Below are positions 14,156-21,501 of a DNA stretch of 21,799 nucleotides, one piece after another (position 1 is the stretch's first letter; every line of letters begins with the position of its first letter). The notes beneath the pieces were generated by a model, which ran no database searches, was not told the origin of the DNA, and saw only the letters and a program-made list of their open reading frames with translations. Source of the stretch: a virus; IMG/VR virus record IMGVR_UViG_3300027971_000246, positions 1 to 21,799 of that record, one strand, 5' to 3'. The position numbers were made by a program, and so were the translations under genes.

Positions 14156-14313
14156 TGGAAATAGCTGAACTTTTCCTAAAAGCATGGCCCATTCTGCTGG
14201 GTCTAGTGACGCTCATCATTGTGTTGTCAAAACTAGACCTGAGAGTTGCTGTGCTTGAAGAAAAAGTTAAGTCTGCGTTTGAAATTATCAACAAGATAAG
14301 AGACAAACAATGA
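14155..14313 (+). CDS. Small membrane protein with coiled-coil tail, 52 aa
   Basis: A 52-codon frame overlaps the previous stop by one base (TAATG) and the next start by four (ATGA). The product is MEIAELFLKAWP, then a hydrophobic span ILLGLVTLIIVLSK (residues 13-26), then a short amphipathic helix LDLRVAVLEEKVKSAFEIIN. It looks like a shortened version of its neighbour: one span plus coiled coil, compare the LNAKI and LEEKV regions. Likely part of a membrane protein set; lysis role is inferred. Confidence 0.65.
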   Translation: MEIAELFLKAWPILLGLVTLIIVLSKLDLRVAVLEEKVKSAFEIINKIRDKQ

Positions 14314-14648
14314 ATATGGACGACCTTTCTTACGTTGAGTTTGGAGACGTAGACGGTCTGGGAGTAATGTTGTTTGAGAACGGTGTGCAGCACAAGTTGT
14401 TCTACGAACAGTTGGCTGACAAGGGAATTCTCATTCCTCAGTACCCGTTGATAGACGCAGATCCAAGCAACCTAGATGACTGGTTGTTTGTTCACAACCA
14501 AGAGCATGAAAGACTGGCAAGTCAACTGAACCTAGACAATCCTTTTCAGTTAATCAACGCAGACTGGCAAGTAGAAGATGACTTTTATGATTGGATAGGG
14601 GTACATTTGAGCATCCATGAACAGATTGTCAAAGTATTAGGACTGTAA
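14310..14648 (+). CDS. Hypothetical acidic protein, 112 aa
   Basis: The gene begins with an ATGA overlap. The product is acidic and soluble, with FGDVDGLGVMLFENGVQHKL, LDDWLFVHNQEHERLASQLN and VEDDFYDWIGVHLSIHEQIV. The two HNQEH / SIHEQ segments resemble short helical metal- or partner-binding stretches, but no catalytic family is recognised. Located between small membrane proteins and virion-interior genes. Function unknown. Confidence 0.65.
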   Translation: MNMDDLSYVEFGDVDGLGVMLFENGVQHKLFYEQLADKGILIPQYPLIDADPSNLDDWLFVHNQEHERLASQLNLDNPFQLINADWQVEDDFYDWIGVHLSIHEQIVKVLGL

Positions 14649-14899
14649 TGGACCCACAACTGGAACAAGCACAGGCCGCAACCCAGCAGTTCATGCAGCA
14701 GTATGGGCTGGATGCTAGGACTATGGCGTCTGTAGGGCAGATGGCACAGGAGGCAATACGGGACCAGAGTCTGTACGCCCTCCTGCGTGAACAGTTGTTG
14801 GGCGCACAGATCCTCACAGAGAAAGAATTACCAGAGCAGGTCAACTACATGACCTTGGCCGCACTTGCGACTATGGGCGCTTTGGTTGAGAGGGGTTAA
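14648..14899 (+). CDS. Hypothetical helical protein, 83 aa
   Basis: The start overlaps the previous stop (TAATG). The product is Gln/Ala/Leu-rich and helical throughout (QLEQAQAATQQFMQQYGLDA ... YMTLAALATMGALVERG), with no charged patch suggesting DNA binding. It lies two bases before the large virion-interior gene and may be an assembly partner. Not recognised. Confidence 0.6.
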   Translation: MDPQLEQAQAATQQFMQQYGLDARTMASVGQMAQEAIRDQSLYALLREQLLGAQILTEKELPEQVNYMTLAALATMGALVERG

Positions 14900-14901
14900 T
14901 C

Positions 14902-16920
14902 ATGGCAACTCCAGAACAAAAACAAGCGAACATCCAGAACCTTCTTAAAGAATTAGGCAAAGACGAACCTGCATATATAAAAATTGCAGAAGGTTTGACA
15001 AACCAAGGTGTCGCAAGTCTTAAAGATATTGGCGTGCGGCAAGTTCCAAAATACGCCTATGAAGATGTAGCTCGTTATTACACCGAAGACGGATATATTT
15101 TACAGGGCGTTGACTCTGGTAAAGTTTACCAAGCCAATGATCCAAACCTATCAATAACCCAAACAAACGGTGCCGATGGAGAGAGGCGCGATTATTATCA
15201 AGCCAAATCCCAAGTTGGGTCAGACGCGCAATTTTACAATAAAACCACTGACAAACCAATAACATCCCGTCGCTTTGGGATGCTCGGAAACGGGGAAGGC
15301 GGTATATCTGGCGGAGATTTGTTCTTTAATTTAACAACCGATGCCAGCGGAAATGTTTCTATTGGTCAAGAATTTAGCCCTCGTGCAGGAGGGGTTTTCA
15401 AAGAAATTGCCCCATTAATTGGAGTTGGTCTTCTTTTAATTCCGGGTTTAGGCCAAGCAATTGGAGCTTCCATTTTGGGAGGTTCGGCTGCGGCCGTTGC
15501 TTCTGCCGTAGGATTGTCTGTAACTGCTGTCACTACGGCTGTTGGCGCGGCTACGCTTTCTGCCGGAATGACCGCGTTGCAAGGCGGTAGTGTTGAAGAT
15601 GTAATCAAAGCGGGTCTTTCTGCTGGCGCTGCTTCTGGTGTTAACTTTGCAGCAGGTGGGGGAGTTGCTGGAGCCGCAGCAGGTTCTGCTGTTGGCACGG
15701 CTATTCAAGGTGGTGATGTTAGTCAAATTGTTACTAACGCATTTGCTGCTGGTGTAGGAGCTGGTGTGCAGGGTGTGATGACTGAGAACCCAGATGCAGG
15801 CAAGATCATAGGATCTGCTGCTAGGACGTACATAGCCACGGGTGGTGATTTAGATGAGACGCTGTTAAACACAGCGGCCACGGCCATAGGTACTCTTGAC
15901 CAGCCTGATAAGAGTGCACAGCAACTTCAATCAGTTTCTGCACCTGCAAAAGTTTCTCAAGACCTTATCCAACCTTTTGAAGAGGGTGGACTTAGATATG
16001 AGGAGCAACCAGACGGTACGGCAAAAGTCACAGACCAGTTTGGAAATGAAACAATCATAAGCAGCAGTGATTTTTCTAAAATTTTAAACGCTCCGTTTGA
16101 AGCGCCTGCTGCAGACCCATCCGCAGGGGGAACCGAACTTGCCTCACAAACAGTTACGGCTCCTTCTCCTGTCGTTTCACCCGTAGTTACAGACTTAGAT
16201 CTCATAAACCAAGTTGCCGCGCAGCCAACGCCAACGATTGACCCACAGGTGTTAGAACGAGTCATCGTACAAGGACAGGGTGCTAACGTAGCAAACGTGG
16301 CTCCTGTTGAAACAACAGTAACCACACCAGTTCAGCAAGAAGTTCCGGGAGGAACGGTTCTTCCTCCTGTTGAGGTAGTTGGCACTACAGAAAAGTTACC
16401 AGAATCTGGGTTTGAAGAATACAGCCCTGTTGAGGGTGGGTATGGTTACGAGTACAGACCAGAACTTACCACTTCAAACGTATCTCCTGTTGTTACCGAC
16501 GTTTCAACTGTTGATACAGTTAATACAACACCGGATTCAACAACATTAGACAGAGTTATAGTGACGGGAAGCACTACTCCTGATACTTCAAACGTATCTC
16601 CTGTTGTTACTGATTTGTCACCAGATACAACAACCGATACTACTGTTCCTGCCGTTGACCCTGTTGTAGAAGAACCCGAGAAAGAAAAAGAACCACCAAA
16701 AAAGACTGAAAAGATATATCCAACGGTTACTGGTGTTCCTCCTCCTAAGAAATTAGGAAGACAGCCTATAATCACAGGGGCAAGTCCTGCTAGATTACTG
16801 GCAGACGCTCTGGCTGCGTACAGGCCATCGGGTTCTGTAGAGGGTGTTGATTCTGGGAAAGAAAGGCAAAATGTCTGGAATGAGAAATCACTGCGTCTCA
16901 AAGACGCTCTGGGGTTGTAA
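14902..16920 (+). CDS. Putative virion-interior / DNA-ejection protein with glycine-rich membrane-active core
   Basis: The 672-residue product has a soluble N-terminal region (1-160), a Gly/Ala/Val-rich core (about 165-335) starting with a strong hydrophobic span APLIGVGLLLIPGLG, and a Pro/Thr/Val-rich, probably disordered C-terminal third (405-620) ending in a small basic helix. The core has a three-fold pattern (GG-[SD]-[VL]) near residues 228, 270 and 314. Glycine-zipper cores of this kind are found in podoviral ejected proteins that form a channel in the host envelope. The C-terminal part repeats VSPVVTD (three times) and RVIV-x-G (twice). Assignment is by character and position. Confidence 0.55.
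   Translation: MATPEQKQANIQNLLKELGKDEPAYIKIAEGLTNQGVASLKDIGVRQVPKYAYEDVARYYTEDGYILQGVDSGKVYQANDPNLSITQTNGADGERRDYYQAKSQVGSDAQFYNKTTDKPITSRRFGMLGNGEGGISGGDLFFNLTTDASGNVSIGQEFSPRAGGVFKEIAPLIGVGLLLIPGLGQAIGASILGGSAAAVASAVGLSVTAVTTAVGAATLSAGMTALQGGSVEDVIKAGLSAGAASGVNFAAGGGVAGAAAGSAVGTAIQGGDVSQIVTNAFAAGVGAGVQGVMTENPDAGKIIGSAARTYIATGGDLDETLLNTAATAIGTLDQPDKSAQQLQSVSAPAKVSQDLIQPFEEGGLRYEEQPDGTAKVTDQFGNETIISSSDFSKILNAPFEAPAADPSAGGTELASQTVTAPSPVVSPVVTDLDLINQVAAQPTPTIDPQVLERVIVQGQGANVANVAPVETTVTTPVQQEVPGGTVLPPVEVVGTTEKLPESGFEEYSPVEGGYGYEYRPELTTSNVSPVVTDVSTVDTVNTTPDSTTLDRVIVTGSTTPDTSNVSPVVTDLSPDTTTDTTVPAVDPVVEEPEKEKEPPKKTEKIYPTVTGVPPPKKLGRQPIITGASPARLLADALAAYRPSGSVEGVDSGKERQNVWNEKSLRLKDALGL
15574..15897 (+). 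repeat. Three-fold glycine repeat encoded in the ejection-protein core
   Basis: Segments at residues 225-247 (ALQGGSVEDVIKAGLSAGA...), 267-289 (AIQGGDVSQIVTNAFAAGV...) and 311-332 (IATGGDLDETLLNTAATAI...) align with a period of 42-44 residues: hydrophobic, G-G-S/D, acidic or polar turn, then an amphipathic Ala-rich helix. This appears to be a repeated helical hairpin. Confidence 0.65.
16471..16610 (+). repeat. Exact 26-bp direct repeat, 114 bp apart, in frame
   Basis: The same 26 bases occur at 16471-16496 and 16585-16610 and encode TSNVSPVVT in each copy. The offset is 38 codons, so recombination between copies would remove 38 residues without a frameshift. It lies in the disordered C-terminal third of the ejection candidate. 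Confidence 0.9.
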
Positions 16921-17901
16921 ATGAGTGAACTACGCAAGATGACCCGTATGGGTGGAGATCTCCGCAAGATTGCCCGTCTGCTGCAAGACAAGGGCAGGAA
17001 CGGAGATACTATCCTGGCGCACATCAACCCTCGTGAGGCTGCACTCCTGCGTGAGCAAGGCGGGTCTGGGACTATCAACCCAGAAACCGGCCTGCCAGAG
17101 TTCTACGATGAAGAGCCTGGGTTTGAAGCGTATCAACCACTACCTTCAGACGCAGAACCGGGGTTTGATTCTTACCAACCAGATTTGACCACTCAGTTTG
17201 ACATTCAACCTGCTGATACCGTCACAGGTATTGACCTGACGGGTGGTCCTTATGCTCTCACTTCTGCTCCTACCTTTGGAGCAAGGGGTGCTGAAGTAGG
17301 TGCTATACCAACGGATTACTCTCTTTCTGGCTTTCGTCCTCCTACCGCGTTGGGAGAACCTATAGCCGGTCCACAAGCGGGTCCATCACAAGCACCAGGA
17401 CAGAAAGGATTCTTGGAATCTCTGTCCGGTGGTGACAAAACCCGTCTTGGCTTGGCAGGCGTACAAGGGCTATCTACCGCTCTCATGGCTAACAAAGCAC
17501 GAGCTGGAGCACAGAGAGGCGCAGAGCAGATTCGTCAGGTTGGCGCTCCATACGCTCAACGTGGTCTAGCAGAACAGTCTGCTGCACAGCGTGGTGAACT
17601 CACTCCTGTTGGTCAACAGCAGTTAGACGCTATGAGAGCCAGAGCAGCCCAGGCTGGAGTCGCCCGTGGTGGCGTAGGTGTGGCCCAACAACAGAGAGCA
17701 GAAGAAGACCTGCGTCAACGTCTGAATGCTGCTAGAGAATCGTTTGGCCTACAGTTGAGTCAGATGGGTGACAAGTACACTATGGATGCCATCAAAGCAG
17801 GGATGCAGGCAGACGCAGAGGTCAACCAGCTCTACAACCAGATGTTTGGTAACCTTGCTAGGATTGCCACTCCTACCGTGATTCAAGCCGGAGCCAAGTA
17901 A
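16921..17901 (+). CDS. Putative virion-interior protein, 326 aa
   Basis: The start follows the previous stop directly. The N-terminal region holds LAHINPREAALLREQGGSGT followed by INPETGLPEF (residues 32-61), a motif I have seen in phage interior or tail-associated proteins of unknown mechanism. A short repeat EPGFEAYQP / EPGFDSYQP is at residues 65 and 79. The C-terminal part (about 165-310) is Gln/Ala/Arg-rich and helical (QRGAEQIRQVGAPYAQRGLA). It probably works with its neighbours inside the head. Stop overlaps next start (TAATG). Confidence 0.6.
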   Translation: MSELRKMTRMGGDLRKIARLLQDKGRNGDTILAHINPREAALLREQGGSGTINPETGLPEFYDEEPGFEAYQPLPSDAEPGFDSYQPDLTTQFDIQPADTVTGIDLTGGPYALTSAPTFGARGAEVGAIPTDYSLSGFRPPTALGEPIAGPQAGPSQAPGQKGFLESLSGGDKTRLGLAGVQGLSTALMANKARAGAQRGAEQIRQVGAPYAQRGLAEQSAAQRGELTPVGQQQLDAMRARAAQAGVARGGVGVAQQQRAEEDLRQRLNAARESFGLQLSQMGDKYTMDAIKAGMQADAEVNQLYNQMFGNLARIATPTVIQAGAK

Positions 17902-19421
17902 TGGCTACACCAATCCTCACAGAAGCACTAAGAACTAATTTGGGATCTCCCGTTATGGGAGGTGACTTTGGTTCGCCTGCTCCTACTAAGAGGATTGGTC
18001 CGTCTCCAGAAGAAGATCTGGCAAAAGCAGAAGGTGAGATCAAAAATACACTCACCAAAAGAGAAGATCTGACCACTCAACTTGGCAAAGCAGTCACAGC
18101 ACAAGTTGACTACGATCTCAAAGAAAAAGCATTTGGTGCAGAGCAGCAAAGCATAGCCGCAAAGAAGTCACAGTCTTTGTTAAGTGACCTTGAGTCTAAG
18201 TTTGTTAACTCACCAGAGTACAAAGAATACCAATCCAACGCTGACAAGACAGCAGAGGAACTGACGTTCAAGCCAAGTCAAGAGAACGCCCAGACACTTG
18301 CTCTGGTATTCAGCGTGATCAGTGCCAGCGGGTTCTTGCTAGGCGGGTTGAACAAGAAGAACGCTCTGTCTGCAATGTATGCCATGAATGGCCTGACAGA
18401 GGGTTACGCAAAAGGACGGGAAGACCTGTTCAAGCAGCAGCGTCAAACGTTTGAGACCAACGTCAAGGCTATGCAAGACAGGATGAAAGTCCTCAAAGAC
18501 AAGCTGGATGTTGGCATCAAGACGCTTGCCCGTGACAAAGAACGTGGTGAGTTAGAGATCCAGGCTGCAATGGCAGAGGCTAACGCTGACTTTCTGAAGA
18601 GTCAGAAAGATGCCCGTGGCGTCATTGCTACCAGAGAGATTTTAGAGAATCAAATCAAGCAGTTAGACAAGTCTCTTGATTTTCTTCGTAAGTCAGAAGA
18701 AAAGTACAAAGCTCAGCAGTTGCAGGGCTATTGGAATCAAGAACGCTTGAATATGCAGGAACGGTTGAACGCTGCAACCAACGACACTCGTGAAAGGATT
18801 GCCGCTGAAACGGCACAACGTCAGCGTGAGTTGGCGTACCTTCGCGCTGAGTTGCGTCCTCAAAAAGAAGTCGGCGGGGCAGAAAAACTTAGCGCCACAA
18901 AAGAAAAGAAAATTGATGGTTTGAATTCCATCACAAGTGGTTTGGACAAGCTGAAGAAAGATTTCAAACCCGAATACGCAGGGCTAGGTGTATTTGGATT
19001 TGGTGCAGATCTTGAACTGGAAGCAGCAAGAAGGGGTCTTGGTAAGAAAGAGGCCAATGATGCTGCGCGTTGGTGGGGCAGATACAACCAGTACCAAGCA
19101 CCTAACAGACACGCTTTGTTTGGTGCAACGCTGACCGGTAACGAGTTGAAAAACTATCAGTCATTTACTGCCAAACCTTCTGATTCAGCAGAAACTGTTC
19201 GTGGATTTATTGACGATCAGATAAATTATTCAAAAGATATTTTGGATGTTACTGCTCCTGCTGGGTACAAATCAAAGGCCAAACCGGAAGATTATGAATC
19301 TACGTTTGGTGCTCCAAGTCCTGCACCACAACCTAGTCCTGCACAGCCAAGTACCGGACCCTATATCGATCCAGATAAAGAGCGTCGGTATCAAGACTGG
19401 AAAGCGAGGCAACCAAAATGA
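17901..19421 (+). CDS. Putative virion-interior / ejection protein, coiled coil, 506 aa
   Basis: The 506-residue product is dominated by charged helices: residues about 37-120 and a long coiled coil 165-320 (QAAMAEANADFLKSQKDARG, ERIAAETAQRQRELAYLRAE). Between them is one hydrophobic stretch at 131-150 (QTLALVFSVISASGFLLGGL). A compact C-terminal domain has ARWWGRYNQYQAPNRHALFG followed by LTGNELKNYQSF, resembling domains in phage interior proteins, and a Pro-rich tail (470-487). Such a layout fits a protein packaged in the head and ejected with the DNA. Stop/start overlap (ATGA) with the next gene. Confidence 0.6.
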   Translation: MATPILTEALRTNLGSPVMGGDFGSPAPTKRIGPSPEEDLAKAEGEIKNTLTKREDLTTQLGKAVTAQVDYDLKEKAFGAEQQSIAAKKSQSLLSDLESKFVNSPEYKEYQSNADKTAEELTFKPSQENAQTLALVFSVISASGFLLGGLNKKNALSAMYAMNGLTEGYAKGREDLFKQQRQTFETNVKAMQDRMKVLKDKLDVGIKTLARDKERGELEIQAAMAEANADFLKSQKDARGVIATREILENQIKQLDKSLDFLRKSEEKYKAQQLQGYWNQERLNMQERLNAATNDTRERIAAETAQRQRELAYLRAELRPQKEVGGAEKLSATKEKKIDGLNSITSGLDKLKKDFKPEYAGLGVFGFGADLELEAARRGLGKKEANDAARWWGRYNQYQAPNRHALFGATLTGNELKNYQSFTAKPSDSAETVRGFIDDQINYSKDILDVTAPAGYKSKAKPEDYESTFGAPSPAPQPSPAQPSTGPYIDPDKERRYQDWKARQPK

Positions 19422-20896
19422 CCGAGCAAGAAGAGTTTGAGTTCCGAAACAGATACGAACGAGAAAAAACAATACCCGAAGTTTCTCCACTGAAAGCCGG
19501 TGGTAAAGCTGCGTTTGAAAGTTTAGGTGGCGCAGGGGGTGCACTCGCTGGCGGGGAGGCTGGAGCAGCATTAGGAACAATGGTTGCACCTGGGTTGGGA
19601 ACTATTGTTGGTGGTCTTGGTGGCGCTCTTGCTGGTGGTTACTTAGGTAGTAAGGCTCAGGAAAAAGCAGGTCAATACGTTCCACAGCAGGTTAAAGAGG
19701 CTACTGGATTCACCCCAGAGCAACGTGCAGTAGAAAGGAAGGCTGCACCCACTGCTACGACTATTGGTGAGATCGCACCAGACGTTGCCGCTGCTGCACC
19801 AACACTCGCTAGACTTGGCAAGTACGGCGTCACAAAGGCAAGTGATTTGGTTTCTAGTTTTAAACAACCCAAACCTTTTGCTGATGCAGAAGGTCTAGAT
19901 GTTGTTGGAAAAAAAGGGTTCGATCTTTTAACAAACAAGTTTGAAAAACTTTTTAAAGCAAGAAAAACTGAAGCAGATGATTTGTACAATGATGCTTTTG
20001 TAGTTGCTCGTCAATCCCAAGCTCAAGGGAACCCGTTCGCCACATCTCCACAAGGTCAGGCATTGCTTCAGGCACTTGAGGCTGAAAAACGAGTTGTTTC
20101 TGGGGAAAAAACTTTACTCAAAGGTCAAGAGAAAATAGCTGGCATTGATAGGTTAATTGATGCAATCAAGGGTGTTACCAAGGGCGGAGAAAGAACGGCA
20201 AAAGAAATTGAAAGAACCGGACGTCCTACTGCTAAAATTTATACTCAAACACCAAAGAAAACAACTGAAAAAGACATTGAAGCAGTTGTTGAAGAATTGC
20301 GTTTCTTGCGTGATGTCGATGCCAAAGGTAAACCTTACGAAGCATACGCCGCTCTAAGCGCAGAATACAAAAGAGATTTAATTAAAAAACTTGAAAGCGC
20401 ACTTTATCAATGGAGCGATGAGTACAGAATTGCTGATGAAGCATATCGCGCTGCTTCTCAGAGGTTAGAGCCGTTCAAAACTCGTCTGATGGAAAATGCC
20501 CTCAAGGGCGAAAAGTTTGATCCTAAATCTCTTGTCAAATCACCAGAAGATTTTGGTCCAACATTTTTTTCAGACGTAAACGGCGTCAGGCAACTTAAAG
20601 AAGTTACCCAAGATCCATCATCTGTTGCTCAACTTGGAAAAGAATATGTTGCCTCAATTCTTTCTAACAAGACTCCGCAGCAAGTCAAAGCATTTGCAAC
20701 TGACGCAAAAAACTCGGGGTGGATGAGGGAAGCCGGTATTTACGATGACGTCGTAAACTACGCCAACAAAGCGGCAACAGCGGAAAGCAGATCAGAGATA
20801 CTTAAAAAGATTGGGTACGGTGCAGCAGGCGCCGGGATTGTTTCTACTGTTGGATCACCGCTTTATTACGGTGTTAGAAGAGCATTAGGTCTATGA
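19418..20896 (+). CDS. Putative ejection protein with N-terminal glycine zipper, 492 aa
   Basis: Residues 36-77 form a glycine zipper (GGAGGALAGGEAGAALGTMV, LGTIVGGLGGALAGGYLGSK), a membrane-inserting pattern. The middle (150-440) is a charged helical region with many Lys/Glu and no enzymatic motif seen; a lysozyme or transglycosylase signature was looked for and not found. The C-terminus has a second small hydrophobic stretch (GYGAAGAGIVSTVGSPLYYG). It starts with an ATGA overlap. Probably inserts in the host envelope on ejection with the two preceding products. Overlaps the next start by ATGA. Confidence 0.6.
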   Translation: MTEQEEFEFRNRYEREKTIPEVSPLKAGGKAAFESLGGAGGALAGGEAGAALGTMVAPGLGTIVGGLGGALAGGYLGSKAQEKAGQYVPQQVKEATGFTPEQRAVERKAAPTATTIGEIAPDVAAAAPTLARLGKYGVTKASDLVSSFKQPKPFADAEGLDVVGKKGFDLLTNKFEKLFKARKTEADDLYNDAFVVARQSQAQGNPFATSPQGQALLQALEAEKRVVSGEKTLLKGQEKIAGIDRLIDAIKGVTKGGERTAKEIERTGRPTAKIYTQTPKKTTEKDIEAVVEELRFLRDVDAKGKPYEAYAALSAEYKRDLIKKLESALYQWSDEYRIADEAYRAASQRLEPFKTRLMENALKGEKFDPKSLVKSPEDFGPTFFSDVNGVRQLKEVTQDPSSVAQLGKEYVASILSNKTPQQVKAFATDAKNSGWMREAGIYDDVVNYANKAATAESRSEILKKIGYGAAGAGIVSTVGSPLYYGVRRALGL

Positions 20897-21090
20897 GCAA
20901 GAAGCGTGGCATCAGCACAGATCTAGAGAAGGCTATCGCAGATATGCTGCGCGTGACCATCTCTGACCCGGAAGCCAGTTTGGATGCTAAGATGAAGGTT
21001 ATCGACCGTGCGCTGAAGTTGGAAGCCCTGCGCCTGAAAGACGAGGGTTCTGACTGGGGTACGGGTTTTATGAACGATGACGATGAGTAA
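20893..21090 (+). CDS. Small helical protein, 65 aa
   Basis: The ATGA overlap couples it to the ejection gene. The product is charged and helical: MSKKRGISTDLEKAIADMLR, then DAKMKVIDRALKLEALRLKD and an acidic tail GFMNDDDE. The basic N-terminus with acidic C-terminus suits a small DNA- or protein-binding factor; a small terminase-like or packaging accessory role is possible, but no helix-turn-helix can be shown here. Similar short proteins occur near packaging genes. Unassigned. Confidence 0.6.
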   Translation: MSKKRGISTDLEKAIADMLRVTISDPEASLDAKMKVIDRALKLEALRLKDEGSDWGTGFMNDDDE

Positions 21091-21095
21091 TCTAT

Positions 21096-21317
21096 ATGGA
21101 AGCTATTCAATTGATCAAACTAGCCTTGACCGTGGTGACGGACAGGCTTATTACCGTCCTAGCCCTGCTGACCTCGTTTGGTCTAGGATGCTGGACAATG
21201 TGGGAGCCAACGTGGGAGCGAGTGGCAACACTCGGTATCTATGTGGCTTTCTGTTACCTTACGATCACTGTCAAGGAGTATCGAAATGAAGAGCCGACCC
21301 CAGCAACGGGACCATGA
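21096..21317 (+). CDS. Two-span small membrane protein, holin-like
   Basis: The 73-residue product has two hydrophobic segments at about residues 17-34 (DRLITVLALLTSFGLGC) and 43-59 (VATLGIYVAFCYLTITV), with a Trp-rich loop TMWEPTWER between and a charged, Pro-ending tail. It is preferred over a competing frame at 21077-21289 because that one lacks any recognisable composition and overlaps the previous gene. Two-span topology and size suit a class II holin, but no endolysin is in the window to support it. Starts five bases after the previous stop. Confidence 0.6.
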   Translation: MEAIQLIKLALTVVTDRLITVLALLTSFGLGCWTMWEPTWERVATLGIYVAFCYLTITVKEYRNEEPTPATGP

Positions 21318-21501
21318 TCTAAACCAGCAGATTGCCAAGTCCACTCGGCCACAGTTGCCGAGAGACGGTAGCCAGGGAATGGTGAGGTGGGAGCCAGGAC
21401 AACTGCCTAAAGGTGGATTCCGTCCAGTCATCCCGTTCTGTGAGGGTCCGTACGACACCAAGCAGAGTCCTACCAGTGGTGGCGGTAAGAGGATCTACTG
21501 A
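21286..21501 (+). CDS. Hypothetical basic protein, 71 aa
   Basis: The start at 21286 is chosen because AAGGAG lies eight bases upstream; the in-frame ATG at 21241 has none. The product is polar and basic, with MKSRPQQRDHDLNQQIAKST, MVRWEPGQLPKGGFRP and a Gly/Lys end SGGGKRIY. It overlaps the tail of the membrane-protein gene by 32 bases, and its TGA overlaps the next ATG. Not recognised; a small virion or assembly factor is possible. Confidence 0.6.
   Translation: MKSRPQQRDHDLNQQIAKSTRPQLPRDGSQGMVRWEPGQLPKGGFRPVIPFCEGPYDTKQSPTSGGGKRIY

Noticed and set aside
16446-17078. 210-aa minus-strand open frame
   Set aside because: It mirrors the Pro/Thr/Val-rich tail of the ejection candidate and crosses two real genes; its Val/Ser/Thr repeats are complementary-strand artefacts.
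19418-20896. Embedded lysozyme or transglycosylase in the ejection proteins
   Set aside because: No catalytic Glu motif with the expected surrounding residues could be seen in any of the ejection candidates.
21077-21289. 70-aa frame overlapping the two-span membrane protein
   Set aside because: It starts inside the previous gene and shows no recognisable features, whereas the competing frame at 21096 encodes clear membrane segments.
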